A stretch of 64,000 nt of DNA from Haliclystus octoradiatus (GCA_916610825.1 OU744450.1:6282030-6346029), one strand, 5' to 3'; positions 11,930 through 24,438 are shown, counted from the stretch's first letter. A program made the numbers and translations. Notes: a model not told the origin generated them from the letters alone.

Positions 11930-13005
11930 GAACAGCCAATGGCTACCCATCATTATTCTTCAAATCAATTGCTTATGAAGTAGCAATTCCACTGTCTTTT
12001 CTGTTTGAACTTTCTATGAAGTTATGGGTTATCACACTTGTATGGAAGACAGCTCTTGTCAACACCATTTTTAAGAATGCTCCTGTGTCCATCAAAAGCA
12101 ATTATCAAAAGCAATCCTTTGACTTGCATTGCGTGCAAGGCAATGGAAAAAATTGTTACGCAACAATTGTTAGAGTTTCTTTTGAAACATACTATATAAA
12201 CAAAAGAACAATTTGGTTTATTATCAAAGCGGTCCACAAGTACCCAATTATTACTCACAATAAAAGAATGGTGTGACTCTGTCAATAACTGTTTACGGGT
12301 TGATTCCAATTATATAGACTTTAGTTAAGCATTCGACAGTTCTCCGTTTGATAAATCTTTGTTAAACTGAAGTCATACGGTATTTATCAATAAATCAGTA
12401 TCATCTTTCCTCCCAGTGACCAGTGGAGTACCGCAAGAATCTGTTTTAGGAGGGGTTTTGTGGCCGCTACTATATTTAGTCTACATCAATGACATTGTCT
12501 CCTGCGTGGAACCATCATTTAAGATAAGCTATTTGCAGATGATGCAAAGTTTTATCAAAATAGTTCAAATGCTGACACCAATAAACCACTTATACAGACA
12601 TTAAGCAGTATTTGCAAATGGGCAGAAGCTTGCAACTCAGAGTAGCTGTTGAAGAATACCTTTCTCTCTCCGTTGGAAATAAGAACATTACATCATTCCC
12701 GTATTCTCTACTCAACAAGCCAATCCCTGAAGTAAATACAGTTCGTGATATTGGTATTATCCTTATATACATCCGATGTGAAGTTATCTAGTCATTCTTT
12801 CTGCAAAAGTGCAATCTGGTATGTTACTGCTGTTTAATAATTTTACCTCAAATGATGAAAGTTTATTACTACAAGCCTACAAGACATATGTCCGACCCTT
12901 AGTCGAATCTGATTCTCCAGTAAGGAGTCCAATCTATTGAAACAAAGCAACTTAATAGAAAAAGTCCAGAAGCGATTCACAAAGCACCTTTTCGCATTTA
13001 ATATA
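11930..13005 (+). pseudogene. CR1-like LINE RT, heavily decayed
   Basis: Pieces of a CR1-type RT in changing plus-strand frames: an N-terminal RT-like block near 12020-12170, TSGVPQESVLG followed by LVYINDIVSC at about 12416-12510, a degraded FADD region near 12530, and an AYKTYVRPLVESDSPV block near 12868-12920. Many stops and frameshifts. It ends where the VCBS 3' flank begins (about 13005). Much older than the copy at 6769-7779. Confidence 0.8.
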
Positions 13006-13303
13006 ATTATGTTTATCAATCATTTTCATACTTTCAAAAATGCATCACTGAGTATCATGCTCGTTGTTTCTACAGGTATGTATATGGCTATAATGGCTAT
13101 TGTATGATTTCATTGAACACAATGCCATGTAACAAGTAAATTCATATTTCTTATAAAATATCACAAACAATTTCCACAATCGGAATCATAGATTATAAAG
13201 ACACTACAAGGTATCAATTTAGTTATTGTAAAGTATATGGCTGCTAAAAAGGATTAAATAATTGATTAATCATAGACTCATGGAAAATATTCTGAAAATA
13301 CAA
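13005..13303 (-). repeat. Copy of the VCBS-gene 3' flank, truncated at the gene end
   Basis: Matches 18345-18675 and 46620-46945, which lie 3' of the VCBS genes. It includes the tgcatcactgagtatcatg block and the last few codons with stop (tcatggaaaatattctg). It is cut off at 13303 against unrelated DNA beginning aagcccgagcgaagcgagtg. Confidence 0.8.
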
Positions 13304-14490
13304 CTCTTGAAGCCCGAGCGAAGCGAGTGGCGTAGTCCAGAGCTCAGGCAAGCGGTCGCGAAGTTTCCGCGACAGCCAGCCCAGATCCGCGCATACGGAG
13401 TCAAAATTCAAAAAAGGATATTGGAGACCAAAATTTCAGCCGATATTTTCTCCTACACGCTTTACAAATAAGCTGTCTGTGTCGCTAGAATGTTCCATTA
13501 AACTCGACCTTTTCTGTAATACCCTTTGTTTCACTCTTTTGTCTTTTACACTTTTTTCCAATCACGTGGTGTTGCGACTTTGTCCGCTCGCTTCCTCATG
13601 GCACGTAGTTGTAGCGCTTTCACGTTTACACAATGGTTGTTAATTGTTATCCTCATTGTTGTCGCATTCAAAGTTGTATTCGTGAATATTAGCTCGTGCC
13701 GCTATTATTGACCATTATGATTGTTTGCTGATTGCACCTATTATTGTTTCTTATTTACTGTATTATGCTCTGATAAATTCGTCCAGTTTGATTATTTTAT
13801 GCACAAGGAAGTGGTGCTTTCAATCACCATTGGGCGAGATGGTTTCTGCCTAAGTATAGAATCATTCTGTTAGGCCGATAGTGATCTTCTGCTGCAAAGG
13901 CGGCTATGAGGAAATGGGATTTTCATAGAGAGTTTTGCCTACTGGCCTGCATGTTTGACACCAATTATTGACAGTAAAATACTTTCTGGGGTTCGAAGAG
14001 CTTCCTAACGGATGGAAAAAGATCTGTGCTGTTTCTTTCTTTGCATTTGTTTAATTCAACGTTAATTTTATTCTTGACAATCCTGCTTAAAGCCTCCCTG
14101 AAAAGACCAAAATTCTATGGGGTGGTGGGGCTGATAAGATTAGGGAATACTGACATCACCAGCTAGCATTCCAGAGATCGTGTGCTCTGCATCAATAAAT
14201 ACATAAATACATCGTGATCAATTCAATCTAGCTATCAGGTCAAACCAGTCTGTGAACAGTTATTTTACTAATTACTTATCAGGTCATAACTTTGTTGGCA
14301 TATATTGCAGTGTGACATTCTTGTAATGAAGTTGCTTTACTGATTTTTCCGTACGCAAGCACAAATTTAATTGAAAAAATACCAGTCAAACGAAGTTTTT
14401 CTTCAAATAAAGTTGGTTAATCGTGTGAATGGAGATATATGGTTCGGAAATGGACTATGGATTATGAGACTATTCTACGGAAGTACCCGT
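13304..14490. other. Unassigned block, GC-richer at its left edge
   Basis: Nothing here matches the other copies of the duplicon. The first 100 bases are unusually rich in CpG (aagcgagtggcg, ggtcgcgaagtttccgcgac). No TIR pair, tail or domain was recognised. Short open frames at 13526 and 14371 show no family features. Confidence 0.4.
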
Positions 14491-14500
14491 AAGGGTCCTT

Positions 14501-14731
14501 TCACACAATTATATTACTGCTACTGGTACGTCTTTCAGTTGGTCCAGCTTGTTTGTCATCATAGCGACAGATCAAATCATCCTTCCCATCCCTATTAAAA
14601 TCACCAACGAACGTCTTCGCAGTTGGTGTACCTACAACTTGGTGTACCACTTCTCGCTCTGAAGGAAGCAATTCCAAGTAAAATATCTTTAGCGATTCGA
14701 CGGAGTATGGTAATGTTAGACTTATCTTCAA
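14501..14731 (-). pseudogene. VCBS-repeat gene, C-terminal remnant of a diverged paralogue
   Basis: The minus-strand frame includes TAKTFVGDFNRDGKDDLICRYDD, the last calcium-loop repeat of the VCBS genes at 18649 and 46923, followed by ERRTSSSN instead of ERRTRVVFSEYSP. The N-terminal part of the frame (above about 14640) is flank, not gene. All upstream repeats are missing. Confidence 0.75.
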
Positions 14732-15163
14732 AGTTAAACAAGGAAAGCAATGAAAGTAGATGAACAGGAGTAGAATCGAGCAACATCATCTCCTCTGCAG
14801 TTAGGCTGATGAAACCATTCAATACGTAATATACTGGAGCCAATTATATAATTCTCAAACATCATCTTAGCCCTAATTCCTGCTTCAGCGTAACGAGACT
14901 CAAACAATACTCCTCAGTTTTATGAGATTGATTTCTACATCGTCCTTAAACTTTTTCAGCCCAATTGACTCCTGCCCTGTTTAATGTTCAATCGATCTTG
15001 TCAACTAGTTTCATTCTTTCCAATTTAACGAGCAGACCATACACACCCCTGAGTACAATATGCAGACATATATTTTTGACACTATGTGATAATGAGATAT
15101 TTCTGAAATCCACCATATACGAAAAAGAACAATTCCAATTCAGAGTGTGTCAGAACAGACTGA
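14732..15163 (+). repeat. Duplicon flank, left part
   Basis: Matches 21440-22070 and 32995-33546 (the tctgaaggaagcaattccaag, actggagccaattatata and gagcagaccatacacacccc blocks). It is separated from its right part (16043-16220) by the MITE at 15164-16039. Confidence 0.75.
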
Positions 15164-16039
15164 GGCTAGCGTTATATGGACGCACCGAACTCAATTCGAA
15201 TTAGGTGCGACACTGAATAGCATTAAATTCGTATATGGGGTTATACAGACGAACCGAATGTCGACGATCTTTAAAAACTGGCCAAAATGTCACGTGATAG
15301 GAAGTAGTTTTCTTGGAATTATACCGCATGGTTTGAAACCAGAGTGTTTTGTTTGCATTATTTTTCATTTTCAGCTATTTTTCCGTTTTATTTTGCCTAT
15401 CAATAGTTTGAAACTTGTATGAAGTAGTAATCTCAAAGGTTTGAAAGCAATTTTACGGGAAACAGTTTTTGTTCTAACAAGGCATAGTAGTCAGAGCAAA
15501 TTAAATGCGAATTTCCATTAAAATAACATATTATGATAAAAGCGACCTCAATTCTAGTGCTGATGCATTGTGATTGACTAAATAAAACGTTGTCAAATGT
15601 TTTAAATCATGATTTTGGAAAACATCAGCTTCCCTGTCAACCATCTTTCAATCATATAAACAATTCACCATAACAACTTCCCAAAAGCGATGTTCTTTCT
15701 ATCGCATTGCCATGGAAACATCCGTTAAAACAATTTATGATTTTCACATCCCCCGGTTTATTGCCATATAAGGTAGATATAGGAGCTCAGTCACGGCACC
15801 GTGAGTCGAATGTATTTAGATCGTTGTTATGATAGCTCGCTCGTATACCTCGACGATGAATTTAAGTCATGGAGAAGAGCTCCGCACGTCAAGGCTTGAC
15901 GTGCGGAGCTAGCTTGACGCACTTAATGTTTTTTGAGGAATGTTTATGAACCGAATGGTGTTATACGAAGCGCGATATCATGAGATTTAATTCGAATGAA
16001 TGAATCAATTGAGTTCGGTGCGTCCATATAACCCTAGCC
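15164..16039. mobile_element. 876-bp non-autonomous DNA transposon, Harbinger-like
   Basis: Terminal inverted repeats of 33 bp begin GGCTAGCGTTATATGGACG on the left and GGCTAGGGTTATATGGACG read inward from the right, with one mismatch. A 3-bp target duplication TGA flanks it (15161-15163 and 16040-16042). Related duplicon copies at 22050 and 36980 lack the insert and read agaataacacg where this copy would read agactgacacg, which supports the boundaries. No transposase is present. A 3-bp duplication and GG-starting ends suit PIF/Harbinger. Confidence 0.85.
15878..15910. repeat. Perfect hairpin inside the MITE
   Basis: Two 16-base arms (15878-15893 and 15895-15910) are exact reverse complements separated by one base; the left arm reads agctccgcacgtcaag. 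It is GC-richer than its surroundings. Confidence 0.92.
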
Positions 16040-16042
16040 TGA

Positions 16043-17350
16043 CACGCATAGTAAAATACATTATATTCCAGCTTACCTCTCTTGATGGTCTATATATTAA
16101 GGTGAATCTTCATAAGAGAAAACTGTTCCCTCCAAGTAACTAAGCCTTCAAAACAAGTTTCTTTTGCCCTTGTCTGATGCATAAATTATACATAAAGGGA
16201 GTTGAAACATACAGTTTTTGAAGGTGATGAACTTCCACTATTGTTTTATTGCTGTCTACTTTAGAGTGATGCTCGAGCCCAAATAATCGCTATTCCAACA
16301 AATGTCTCCAGGGCAACCATATAAATGCAGTACATAAACAGGAATAAATAAAGGCATACCACAGATATGGTCGCCCGAGACCAACCTACACATTTTTAGC
16401 AGTCAGCATGGTCACTATTATCTTAACCTTGTTCATTTTTGCAGGAGAGTAACGGGCGTGTAGATGTCGAGAGAGACAGATATTAAGGATTAGTTAACGG
16501 TACTTTTTCATTATATCTATCGATAAAGATTTGAACATTTTCTCTATACTTGATTCTTGCAATAGCTTAATAAGGTATTTACCATGACATTTATTGCAAG
16601 TTATTACATATATTACTTTCGAATTCAATTGCTATGAATGCAACAGCGCTTGTGCAATATTTTTGTCCCATACATTTTAGATATAACATTTCTTGTTCTT
16701 TATCCACAATATTTTAAATTTAAGATTGCTTTATTGTATTATTAATTTTGTTCTTACGCTACATCATATTTTGTTGATTGTAATCTAATGGTAATTAAGT
16801 CGAAAGAGTATTGTCCACACTCCAACCAGCGACTGAACCATGGAAGGTGGAAATTATCCAAATCAAAATGTATACACTACTAAAAGTATAAAGTGTTTGT
16901 AGTGGATTGCTTTTTAATCTACTTTTTTTTTATCTAGAATGTAGTAGCCTTGTTAACAGTAAAACTTCTGCTTGTAATCACGTATATACCTTGTCATATA
17001 AATCACTGTAAATCAAACGTTTAAAAATTGTTTTGTGATGTTAAAGCAGCATTGAAATACGCATTTCTCATTTAAACTGTTTCTTCAAAGGCTGCACCAA
17101 TTTATGAGCATGCTATGATTTTTCGCTGAAAACGAGGCTTGTGACTTCCCAATTTCTAGTGAGATCGCCCCAGAGACTGATCTTCCACTCATTTTCTCTG
17201 ACAGTGTCCCCGCGCAAGGTTGATGGTGCGCTACATCCCATCAACGGACTGTATTGCACTGAGTAAAGATCGTTAGTACCATATCAATAACAAAAAGTAT
17301 ACTCATCAGAAAATTACTTTGATGGCTTACTAGTCGTTATACTAGCGATG
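16043..17350 (+). other. Duplicon flank to about 16220, then unassigned DNA
   Basis: 16043-16220 continues the duplicon (a block matching 36975-37110). From about 16220 to 17350 I find no gene, RNA or known repeat. Confidence 0.5.
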
Positions 17351-18648
17351 GAGTGAGATCATTAACATTACCACTGAATTACATTACCATTACAACTTCA
17401 ATATTATCAAAGATTTAATTACTTTTGAATATAGATTTTTAAGAAACTTATAACAGACCTAACCATTCCTATACTTATGACTTATTATACTCATCTTCAT
17501 GTTTAAACATTTGTGTCTACTATATAAATATTCCATTATATATCAACATTACATTAATATACATTATCATTATTTTACATATATCTTCAAAATGGAGATG
17601 ATGTATGTGACTATGCATACGTCACACTAGATTACATTTGAGCTAGAACTACAATAGACGTGTCTTCTATTCGTTCATATCTATCATATACAACAGGTAG
17701 AGATAGGATGAGTTTTTATCTAGCTGGTTTGTTTGAGCCTGTTTTCCTAGCTAGAATGGGAATGTCAGATGGGGTTCTGTTGTATTTTGTGATTTTATGG
17801 AATGGTGTGCATTGTATAAAAGGTGAGGTATTAGATAGGAATGTTTATGAGCTTGTACCGTATCTCATGGATCTGGTAGGCTGGCTGATGATTCAAAAAT
17901 ATTTTGGAATGGGGAGGTATCAGATAGGGTTGTTGAATGGGGTTCTGTTGAATTTCATGGATTTGATAAAATGGTATATAGTTTTAAAATGAGATGTATC
18001 AGACAGAAACGTTTGATGGGCTTATACTGTATCTCATGGATATACTATGCTGGCTGGGGGTTCAAAAGTATATCAAATTGCGAGGTGTCAAATAGGGGTT
18101 ATTCTAAGGGGATTCTGTTTTGTTTTAAGGGTGTTCTGAACTTCTGTTCTTATTGCTCTTTTTCACAGTACTTCACTTGATTGAGTCACGTTTTAAGCAC
18201 CATTTCAAGTCACATGATTTCTCGGCTGAATTTGTTTATTGAAAAGTACTCAGTGTCTGCGGATACAACCCCATTGAGAAATGTACATATTTGAGGAATA
18301 ATGGAATGATCTGTGTACTTTTAACTTGGGTTTAATATTTCGTATTTGATATAATTATGTTTATATGTCATTTTCACACTTTCAAAAATGCATCACTGAG
18401 TATCATGTTCGTTGTTTCTACAGGTGTATATATGGCTATAATGGCTATTGTATGATTTCATTAAACAAAATACCAGATAACAAGTAAACTCATATTTCTT
18501 ATAAAATATCACAAACAATTTCCGCAATCGGAATCATAGATTATAAAGACACTACAAGATATCAATTTAGTAATTGTAAAGTATATAGCTGCTAAAAAGG
18601 ATTAAATAACTGCCTTTAGTTAAACTGATAATTGATTAATCATTAGAC

Positions 18649-19935
18649 TCATGGGGAATATTCTGAAAACACAATTCTTGTACGTTTTTCAGTTGTAGGT
18701 GTTAATGGTTTTTCACTGTTATAGCGACACATCAAATCATCCTTTCCATCTCCATTAAAATCACCAACGAACATCTTCGCACGTGGTGACCCAACTGCAA
18801 CCGTAGTATCAAAGCAAAATGAAGATGGTGAACAAGCAGCTGTTTTAATAGGACTGAATTGTGGTTCGAATGAACCTGCTGTGAAAAACGATATTTCAAG
18901 AGATGAATCGATGGAGGGGAATGCACTTGCACAAATCATATCATCATCACCATCACCATCGATATCAGCGGGAAGAACAACTGTTGGTGTTAAAGCAGCA
19001 GAAGCACAACCAAGTACGAGAATAGCAGAATTTGAAAATACATCAGTACGTGATCCTTTAGACAAATAAACATCAACACCCGCCGCAGCAGTTGCGACTA
19101 AATGACATGCAATATCATATTTGCCATCACCGTTCGCATCTAGGGTAAATATATTCGTTGCACTTGTTGGATCGCACAATGAAGCCACACCACTAGGTAA
19201 TGCAGTATTCATGGGTAGACCACTCTGACAATCTGAATGTCCACCATAATGACGAATGTTGTTGTTACCGTAATAATCACGTTTTGAGCGACCGTAGCCT
19301 CTTCCGAATTGATGATGATGCATTAATTGAAGGTTGGGATGATTACGACGACAGTTGGCTTGATTGAAATAGACAGGTGAAGAATCAAGAGTAGCAGCAG
19401 TTGTGTCATAGCAAATTATATCGTTTGCATTATTACCATCAAAGTCACCAATCAGAAGTTTGATACCATCAGCTTGAACGCCACATTGGAAATCTTGTGC
19501 AAATGGTTCCTCTGCTGCAAATCCTTTCCTTCCAGATCTGTTTCTTCGATAATAACGGATTTTAAATGTACCATCTGCTTTTCTGCATAATAAATCATCA
19601 TTGTGGTCTCCATTCATATCCTCTACATAGATTTGGTCGTTCACAGCACTGCAGAAATCACCCATTTGGATCGTTTCTAGCATTTCAGTTTTGAACAATC
19701 CGGTTGGCAAGGATGTGACAATCGATGACAGAGTATTAGCGACAGAATCAGAAACCAAAAGATCTGCTTTTTCATTATGTGATCTGATATTAATAGGCTG
19801 TACAGCATCAGTTACTCCAGAAAAGAAGTTGCTGTTATCTTCCCAACGATGCCCGCAAAGGTGGTAGTCTGCATCAGATGTAACTGTTGAAATTAATCCA
19901 ATGGTGAGTGCTATCAGCTTAAAAGCAAAACTCAT
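18649..19935 (-). CDS. Secreted VCBS/FG-GAP-like repeat protein, 428 aa, copy U1
   Basis: The start ATG at 19935 opens a hydrophobic signal peptide (about residues 1-20, MSFAFKLIALTIGLISTVTS), so the product is probably secreted. Five Asp-rich loops of the form DxNGDxxxDxxC occur: VEDMNGDHNDDLLC, IGDFDGNNANDIIC, LDANGDGKYDIAC, ADIDGDGDDDMIC and VGDFNGDGKDDLMC. These resemble the calcium-binding loops of VCBS/FG-GAP blades, so a partial beta-propeller or a cell-surface adhesion role is likely, but the partner is unknown. A His/Arg-rich linker (HHHQFGRGYGRSKRD) lies between repeats 2 and 3. No intron is visible. Paralogues are at 46923 and, truncated, at 30850. The repeat family call is good; the biological role is open. 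Confidence 0.85.
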   Translation of the reverse strand: MSFAFKLIALTIGLISTVTSDADYHLCGHRWEDNSNFFSGVTDAVQPINIRSHNEKADLLVSDSVANTLSSIVTSLPTGLFKTEMLETIQMGDFCSAVNDQIYVEDMNGDHNDDLLCRKADGTFKIRYYRRNRSGRKGFAAEEPFAQDFQCGVQADGIKLLIGDFDGNNANDIICYDTTAATLDSSPVYFNQANCRRNHPNLQLMHHHQFGRGYGRSKRDYYGNNNIRHYGGHSDCQSGLPMNTALPSGVASLCDPTSATNIFTLDANGDGKYDIACHLVATAAAGVDVYLSKGSRTDVFSNSAILVLGCASAALTPTVVLPADIDGDGDDDMICASAFPSIDSSLEISFFTAGSFEPQFSPIKTAACSPSSFCFDTTVAVGSPRAKMFVGDFNGDGKDDLMCRYNSEKPLTPTTEKRTRIVFSEYSP

Positions 19936-22725
19936 CTTTATAACTATGAAAATGCAAAAGAATATAAATATGATGTAATGTGATAACTGATAATATGCAT
20001 GAAAAATTGATGTAGATTCTGATTGCCTTAATAGCCAGCCATTAAATTCTTCTAGTCCCAGTTTCTGGTACGATACAAAAACGAGATACTTGTATAAATC
20101 TCCAATGATCGCTCGTATGTATATTTGCTTAAAATTATGTTCTAACAGTTCAATAAAGATTATTGAAGAAAAGAATTAGAGCCATGTATGGCACGAGGGG
20201 GTCAGGTGGCTACAGGATTCTTTCGGGGACACGCATGCCCATTCTTTGGGAGAATATTTGTACTTTTTCAAGCAATTTTGCAAAAAAAGTTATAAATATC
20301 TCCTTCATTGGAGGATTTAACCCTTTGTCGGGGAAATCGTTATGCCACCCCTGAATAGAGGCCATCTTATTTTAAAATCAGAACGAATTACTGGGGTTCA
20401 ATCACATCCAAAATATATAGACTGCACAAGGTACATGCTCAATTTCTCATCGAGTGTACAATTTTCTATTGACTACAGTAATGCAAGGACTTCCCGATGA
20501 TATGTTTTACGATTCTTTTTTCGAATAACCAGCACTATTCCCGTTTCTATGTTTTAGATACTATTGCCAAGTTGGATAGATTTAAACAAATCTTGAACTG
20601 TGTAATTAGTCGGCTAACCTTAGTTGTAATGTGAAAGTTAATGTTGAACTTGATGAACGTTTTTTTTAACAAAAATTATTTAATTATTATTCACGACAAG
20701 CTACACTTATTCTAGCTATTTGCTTGTAAATATCTGCTCAATTTCGGCGAGTTAATGTGATGTGACTCTCCGTTGTTTTGCCTGTCATTTTTGACAAAAT
20801 AAATCTAATAAAAACTGGCTCTGTGAGTTATTACTGATAATGAATATTCTATAGAAATCAATAATGGATTGTCATCACAGATTAGCCCAAAAAGGCATAT
20901 ACAGTAAAACCTGGCATTAACGGTTCTTGAAATTCCTTCAAAAGAAAGTTGAATATAGTTTTATTTCTTATCAAATATTCCCAAAAAATTCTTGCGGTAA
21001 ATGTGCAGTAAATGTACGAAGGTATGCTGAAACAGAGCATTCTACATTTTTGTTTCAACAAACCAGATTTTATTAAGTGTTGCAAATGACCAGGAACTAG
21101 TTCAGGTGCATATTCTTGATAATTAATTCTGGAGACGGAATTGGCTCTGAGTTAGATACTAATTGATTTTATGTCATTTCCATACCCGGAACATATGAAA
21201 TTACAGCTGTCACAGATTGTAAATTAGATCAGATTTAACACTCTTATAGCATAATCAGAGAATGTTATTTATGTCATGCTGATTGATGCAGACGTTAGGT
21301 TCTTGTGGACATACGCATAATTCAGGTTGTGTTCCATTTTAGTATGAACATTTAATATAGAAATCTCAGAATTCGAAACTTCACATCAACTAACCAATTC
21401 ACAATTGTTCCATGTACAAACAAATCAACCATCGCGTATGGAACTTCTCGATCTGAAGAAAGCAATTCCAAGTGAAGGTATCTTTTGCGATTCAACGGTG
21501 TATGGTAATTTTAGACTGATCTTCAAAGTCGAAAAAGGAAAGCAATGAAAGTAAATAAACAGGAGTAGAATCAAACAACATCATCTCCTCTGCAATTAGG
21601 CTGATGAAAACATTCAATACATAACATACTGGAGCCAATTATATAATTCTAAAACATCATCGCAACGCTAATTCATGTGTACTGCTAACGGATTTAATCC
21701 ATATCCATTAATTAGCAACAATATTCATCCTTATCCCTAATTCCTGCTTCAGTGAACTTGAAAAATACTCCTCAGATTTATGAGATTGATTTCTATATCG
21801 TCTTTAAACCTTTTCAGCCCAATTTTGCTGGTCATGATTAATGTTTCAGCGACATTTGTTTTCTAAACATTTGCCGCCTGCCTTGTTTAACGTTTAATCG
21901 ATCTCGCCAACTAGTATCAGTCTTTCCAGTTTAATGAGCAGACCATACACAGCCCTGAGTACAGTATGTAGAAATTATATTTTTGACACTACGTGATGAT
22001 GAGACATTTTTGAAACCCACAATATACGTATACAATTCCGAGGCAGAGTGTGTCAGAAAAAGAATATCACATATAGTAAAATACATTAATAATCACTTGA
22101 AAATATCTCGAGTCACGATTGGTGGATTTGTACAACGTGTTTAGCAGTTATTTCAAGACAACCACGAGACTCCATGGTAATCACTATAAGCGTGCATGTA
22201 TAGGTCTATACCCTCACGTGTACGGCTATAGACCTATACCTGCACGGTTTTAACCAAAAAGCTAGAACATGTGTTTTGAAATTGGCGACGAGCTGCGACA
22301 GATTGAATATTTTTTCATAAAATCAAATTGAATGTATACTCTGTAATTGAAAATTCAAAAAAGTAACAACTTGGGACTTGCTATATTCAGATGTAGCTTC
22401 TACTATATTTTTAATATTGCAAACATGATTAAAAAACAATTACGTTGAAATCTTCGCGTCATATTTGAAATGATATTCTTATATTCCAGCTTACCTCTCT
22501 TGATTGCCTATATATAGAGATGAATCTTCATAAGAGAAACTGCTACCTCCAAGTAACCAGCTTTCGAAACTAGTTTATTTTGCCCTGGTCTGATGCACAT
22601 AAAATTGTTTTCAACGATTGGAATTTGTTTCATTATGTTGTAACATATGTTCACATAATAACAAGATTATATGAAATAATGAAAATGGTTTCGATCCAAC
22701 AAACAATAAGACCCCTACGGTTTAT
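19936..22725 (-). other. Non-coding 5' flank of the U1 VCBS gene
   Basis: Nearly identical to 31528-33546, including the block tgccacccctgaatagag and the 20882-21085 region, whose short minus-strand frame is not conserved as a protein. A TATTTATA motif lies on the minus strand at 19963-19970, 28 bases before the ATG, and is kept in the other copies; this is close for a TATA box. No other gene is seen. Confidence 0.5.
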
Positions 22726-22941
22726 AGAGCGTTTTCCCCTACGTCATCAGCCTACGTCACTATAGCTTCCGTCTGCCATTATGGGGTTCCTAATCTTTTG
22801 AAAACGCACGGTTGAAAACGCAGTTGAAATTTGGTGGCGCTTGCTGTTAGTTTTCATTAATCGACGATCACTGATTATACCACTTGTATACGTTGTTTCT
22901 CGTTGTTACAAATACTTAAATCATCAATTATTAGTATGCCT

Positions 22942-24438
22942 ATGTGTTTAATAGTTGGATGTGGCCGAAAGACTGGCAAACGTCAAAACAAAAACCAAAC
23001 TGACGTCGTCGTAGAGAAAGTTCACTTTTCAAGAGTTCCAGAGATAATAACAAACCAAGGAGAAGCATCTAAAATCCTCTCGACTCAAAGAAGAACCCTC
23101 TGGATATCAGCTATTAGTAGGGTGGGAATTACTGAAAAGATTTTAAGAAATGATCGTGTTTGTGATAAACATTTTGTCAGTGGTAAAGCTGCTCGGCCAT
23201 TTGATAAACATAACCCTGATTGGGTTCCAAGTTTATTGTTGGGGCATACCAAAGTCTCCCAAGTTAAAAGTCAAGGTTCTTGTGAAAGAGCTATAAGAAC
23301 ACAGGAGCGAAAAAAGCGCATGATTGAAAATGCTGATATTGAGTTAGCATTGAAATTATCAAAACTGGATGACGATAAACAAATTACCGATAAGGCTGAA
23401 AGCTCTGACTTCGACCAAGATGAAATTGTTGATTTTGATATTGCTAATGGTGACTATGAACCTTTGAAATACGTTGATTCATCGACCCAGACATCAGAAT
23501 TTGAATACTTAATGCCTACATCAAATTTAAATCCGTTTGAAAAGTCATACTTTGATGGCGATGACGAAAAGACGAAATTTTATACTGGTTTGCCAAGCTA
23601 TGAAATATTGGTTACCACTTACGAATTCGTGGTTCCTTTTGTGAACAGGAAAAATACAACATTGAGTCTATTTCAAGAATTTGTGGCAGTCTTGATAAAG
23701 CTACGCTTGGGTGTACCGTTCAAGGATCTAGCATATCGGTTTGAGATGTCAGTGTCTGCTATTTCAAAGATATTTTCAAGCTGGATGCCTATTCTTGATG
23801 CCAGACTCTCTGCACTTATATCATGGCCTAACAGAGAACAATTATGGTTTACGATGCCAAAATGCTACCAAAAAGCCTTTGGACACAAGGTAGCAGTCAT
23901 CATAGATTGTTTCGAAGTATTTATTGAGCGTCCATCCAACCTATTAGCACGGGCGCAGACGTTTTCCAATTATAAGCATCATAACACTGTCAAGGTATTG
24001 ATTGGAATTACCCCTCAGGGTACAATTAGCTTTGTCTCTGAAGCATGGGGTGGTAGAACCTCAGATAAATTTTTAACAGAGAACTGTGGCATTTTGAAAA
24101 ACTTACTGCCTGGAGATTATGTTCTCGCAGATAGAGGTTTTACCATTCAGGAGAGTGTAACAATGACAGGTGCAGAACTGGCAATCCCCGCATTTACCAA
24201 GGGTGTTGATCAACTTGATCCAATCGATGTTGAGAAAACTAGGACAATTGCGAATGTTAGAATTCATGTTGAAAGAGTAATTGGACTGTTGCGTCAAAAG
24301 TACAGCATTCTGGAAAGAACACTTCCAATTGACTTCATGACACCTAGTGGGTCAAATGACGTTCCTACAATTGATAGTATCATAAGAGTATGTTCTGCAC
24401 TTGTAAACCTATGCGCACCTATCATACCTTTTGATTAG
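22942..24438 (+). CDS. THAP-domain DDE_Tnp_4 transposase
   Basis: Transposase of the element, expected to bind its ends and cut and join DNA in the nucleus. The open frame begins at 22903, but the methionine at 22942 (MCLIVGCGRK) fits the family, since a THAP zinc finger usually begins at once: C15-x4-C20 ... C87-x2-H90 (numbered from 22903), W68, and a PDWVPSLLLG closing motif. An acidic linker (about 150-200) leads to a helix-turn-helix-like segment (about 265-290) and then a DDE_Tnp_4 core with D335 (IIDCFEVF), D410 (LADRGF) and E457 (HVERVIGLLR). No break in 511 codons. It converges on the gene at 25422-28112. Likely functional. Confidence 0.93.
   Translation: MCLIVGCGRKTGKRQNKNQTDVVVEKVHFSRVPEIITNQGEASKILSTQRRTLWISAISRVGITEKILRNDRVCDKHFVSGKAARPFDKHNPDWVPSLLLGHTKVSQVKSQGSCERAIRTQERKKRMIENADIELALKLSKLDDDKQITDKAESSDFDQDEIVDFDIANGDYEPLKYVDSSTQTSEFEYLMPTSNLNPFEKSYFDGDDEKTKFYTGLPSYEILVTTYEFVVPFVNRKNTTLSLFQEFVAVLIKLRLGVPFKDLAYRFEMSVSAISKIFSSWMPILDARLSALISWPNREQLWFTMPKCYQKAFGHKVAVIIDCFEVFIERPSNLLARAQTFSNYKHHNTVKVLIGITPQGTISFVSEAWGGRTSDKFLTENCGILKNLLPGDYVLADRGFTIQESVTMTGAELAIPAFTKGVDQLDPIDVEKTRTIANVRIHVERVIGLLRQKYSILERTLPIDFMTPSGSNDVPTIDSIIRVCSALVNLCAPIIPFD

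Larger units (their letters stand above)
17350..22725 (-). repeat. VCBS duplicon, copy U1 (left part)
   Basis: Contains the VCBS gene at 18649-19935 with both flanks. 17350-18648 matches 45890-46922. 19936-21850 matches 31528-33400 closely, with long identical runs. The copy continues beyond the transposon at 22726-28192. Apparent short plus-strand frames at 17660-18180 lie in this non-coding flank. Confidence 0.85.

Noticed and set aside
17660..18180. Two hydrophobic frames (110 and 69 aa) that could be membrane proteins
   Set aside because: The paralogous region at 46110-46480 is conserved as DNA but does not keep the frames, so they are chance readings of duplicon flank.
20882..21085. 67-aa minus-strand frame also present at 32436-32639
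   Set aside because: Conserved only because the whole flank was duplicated recently; no domain and no matching frame in copy U3.
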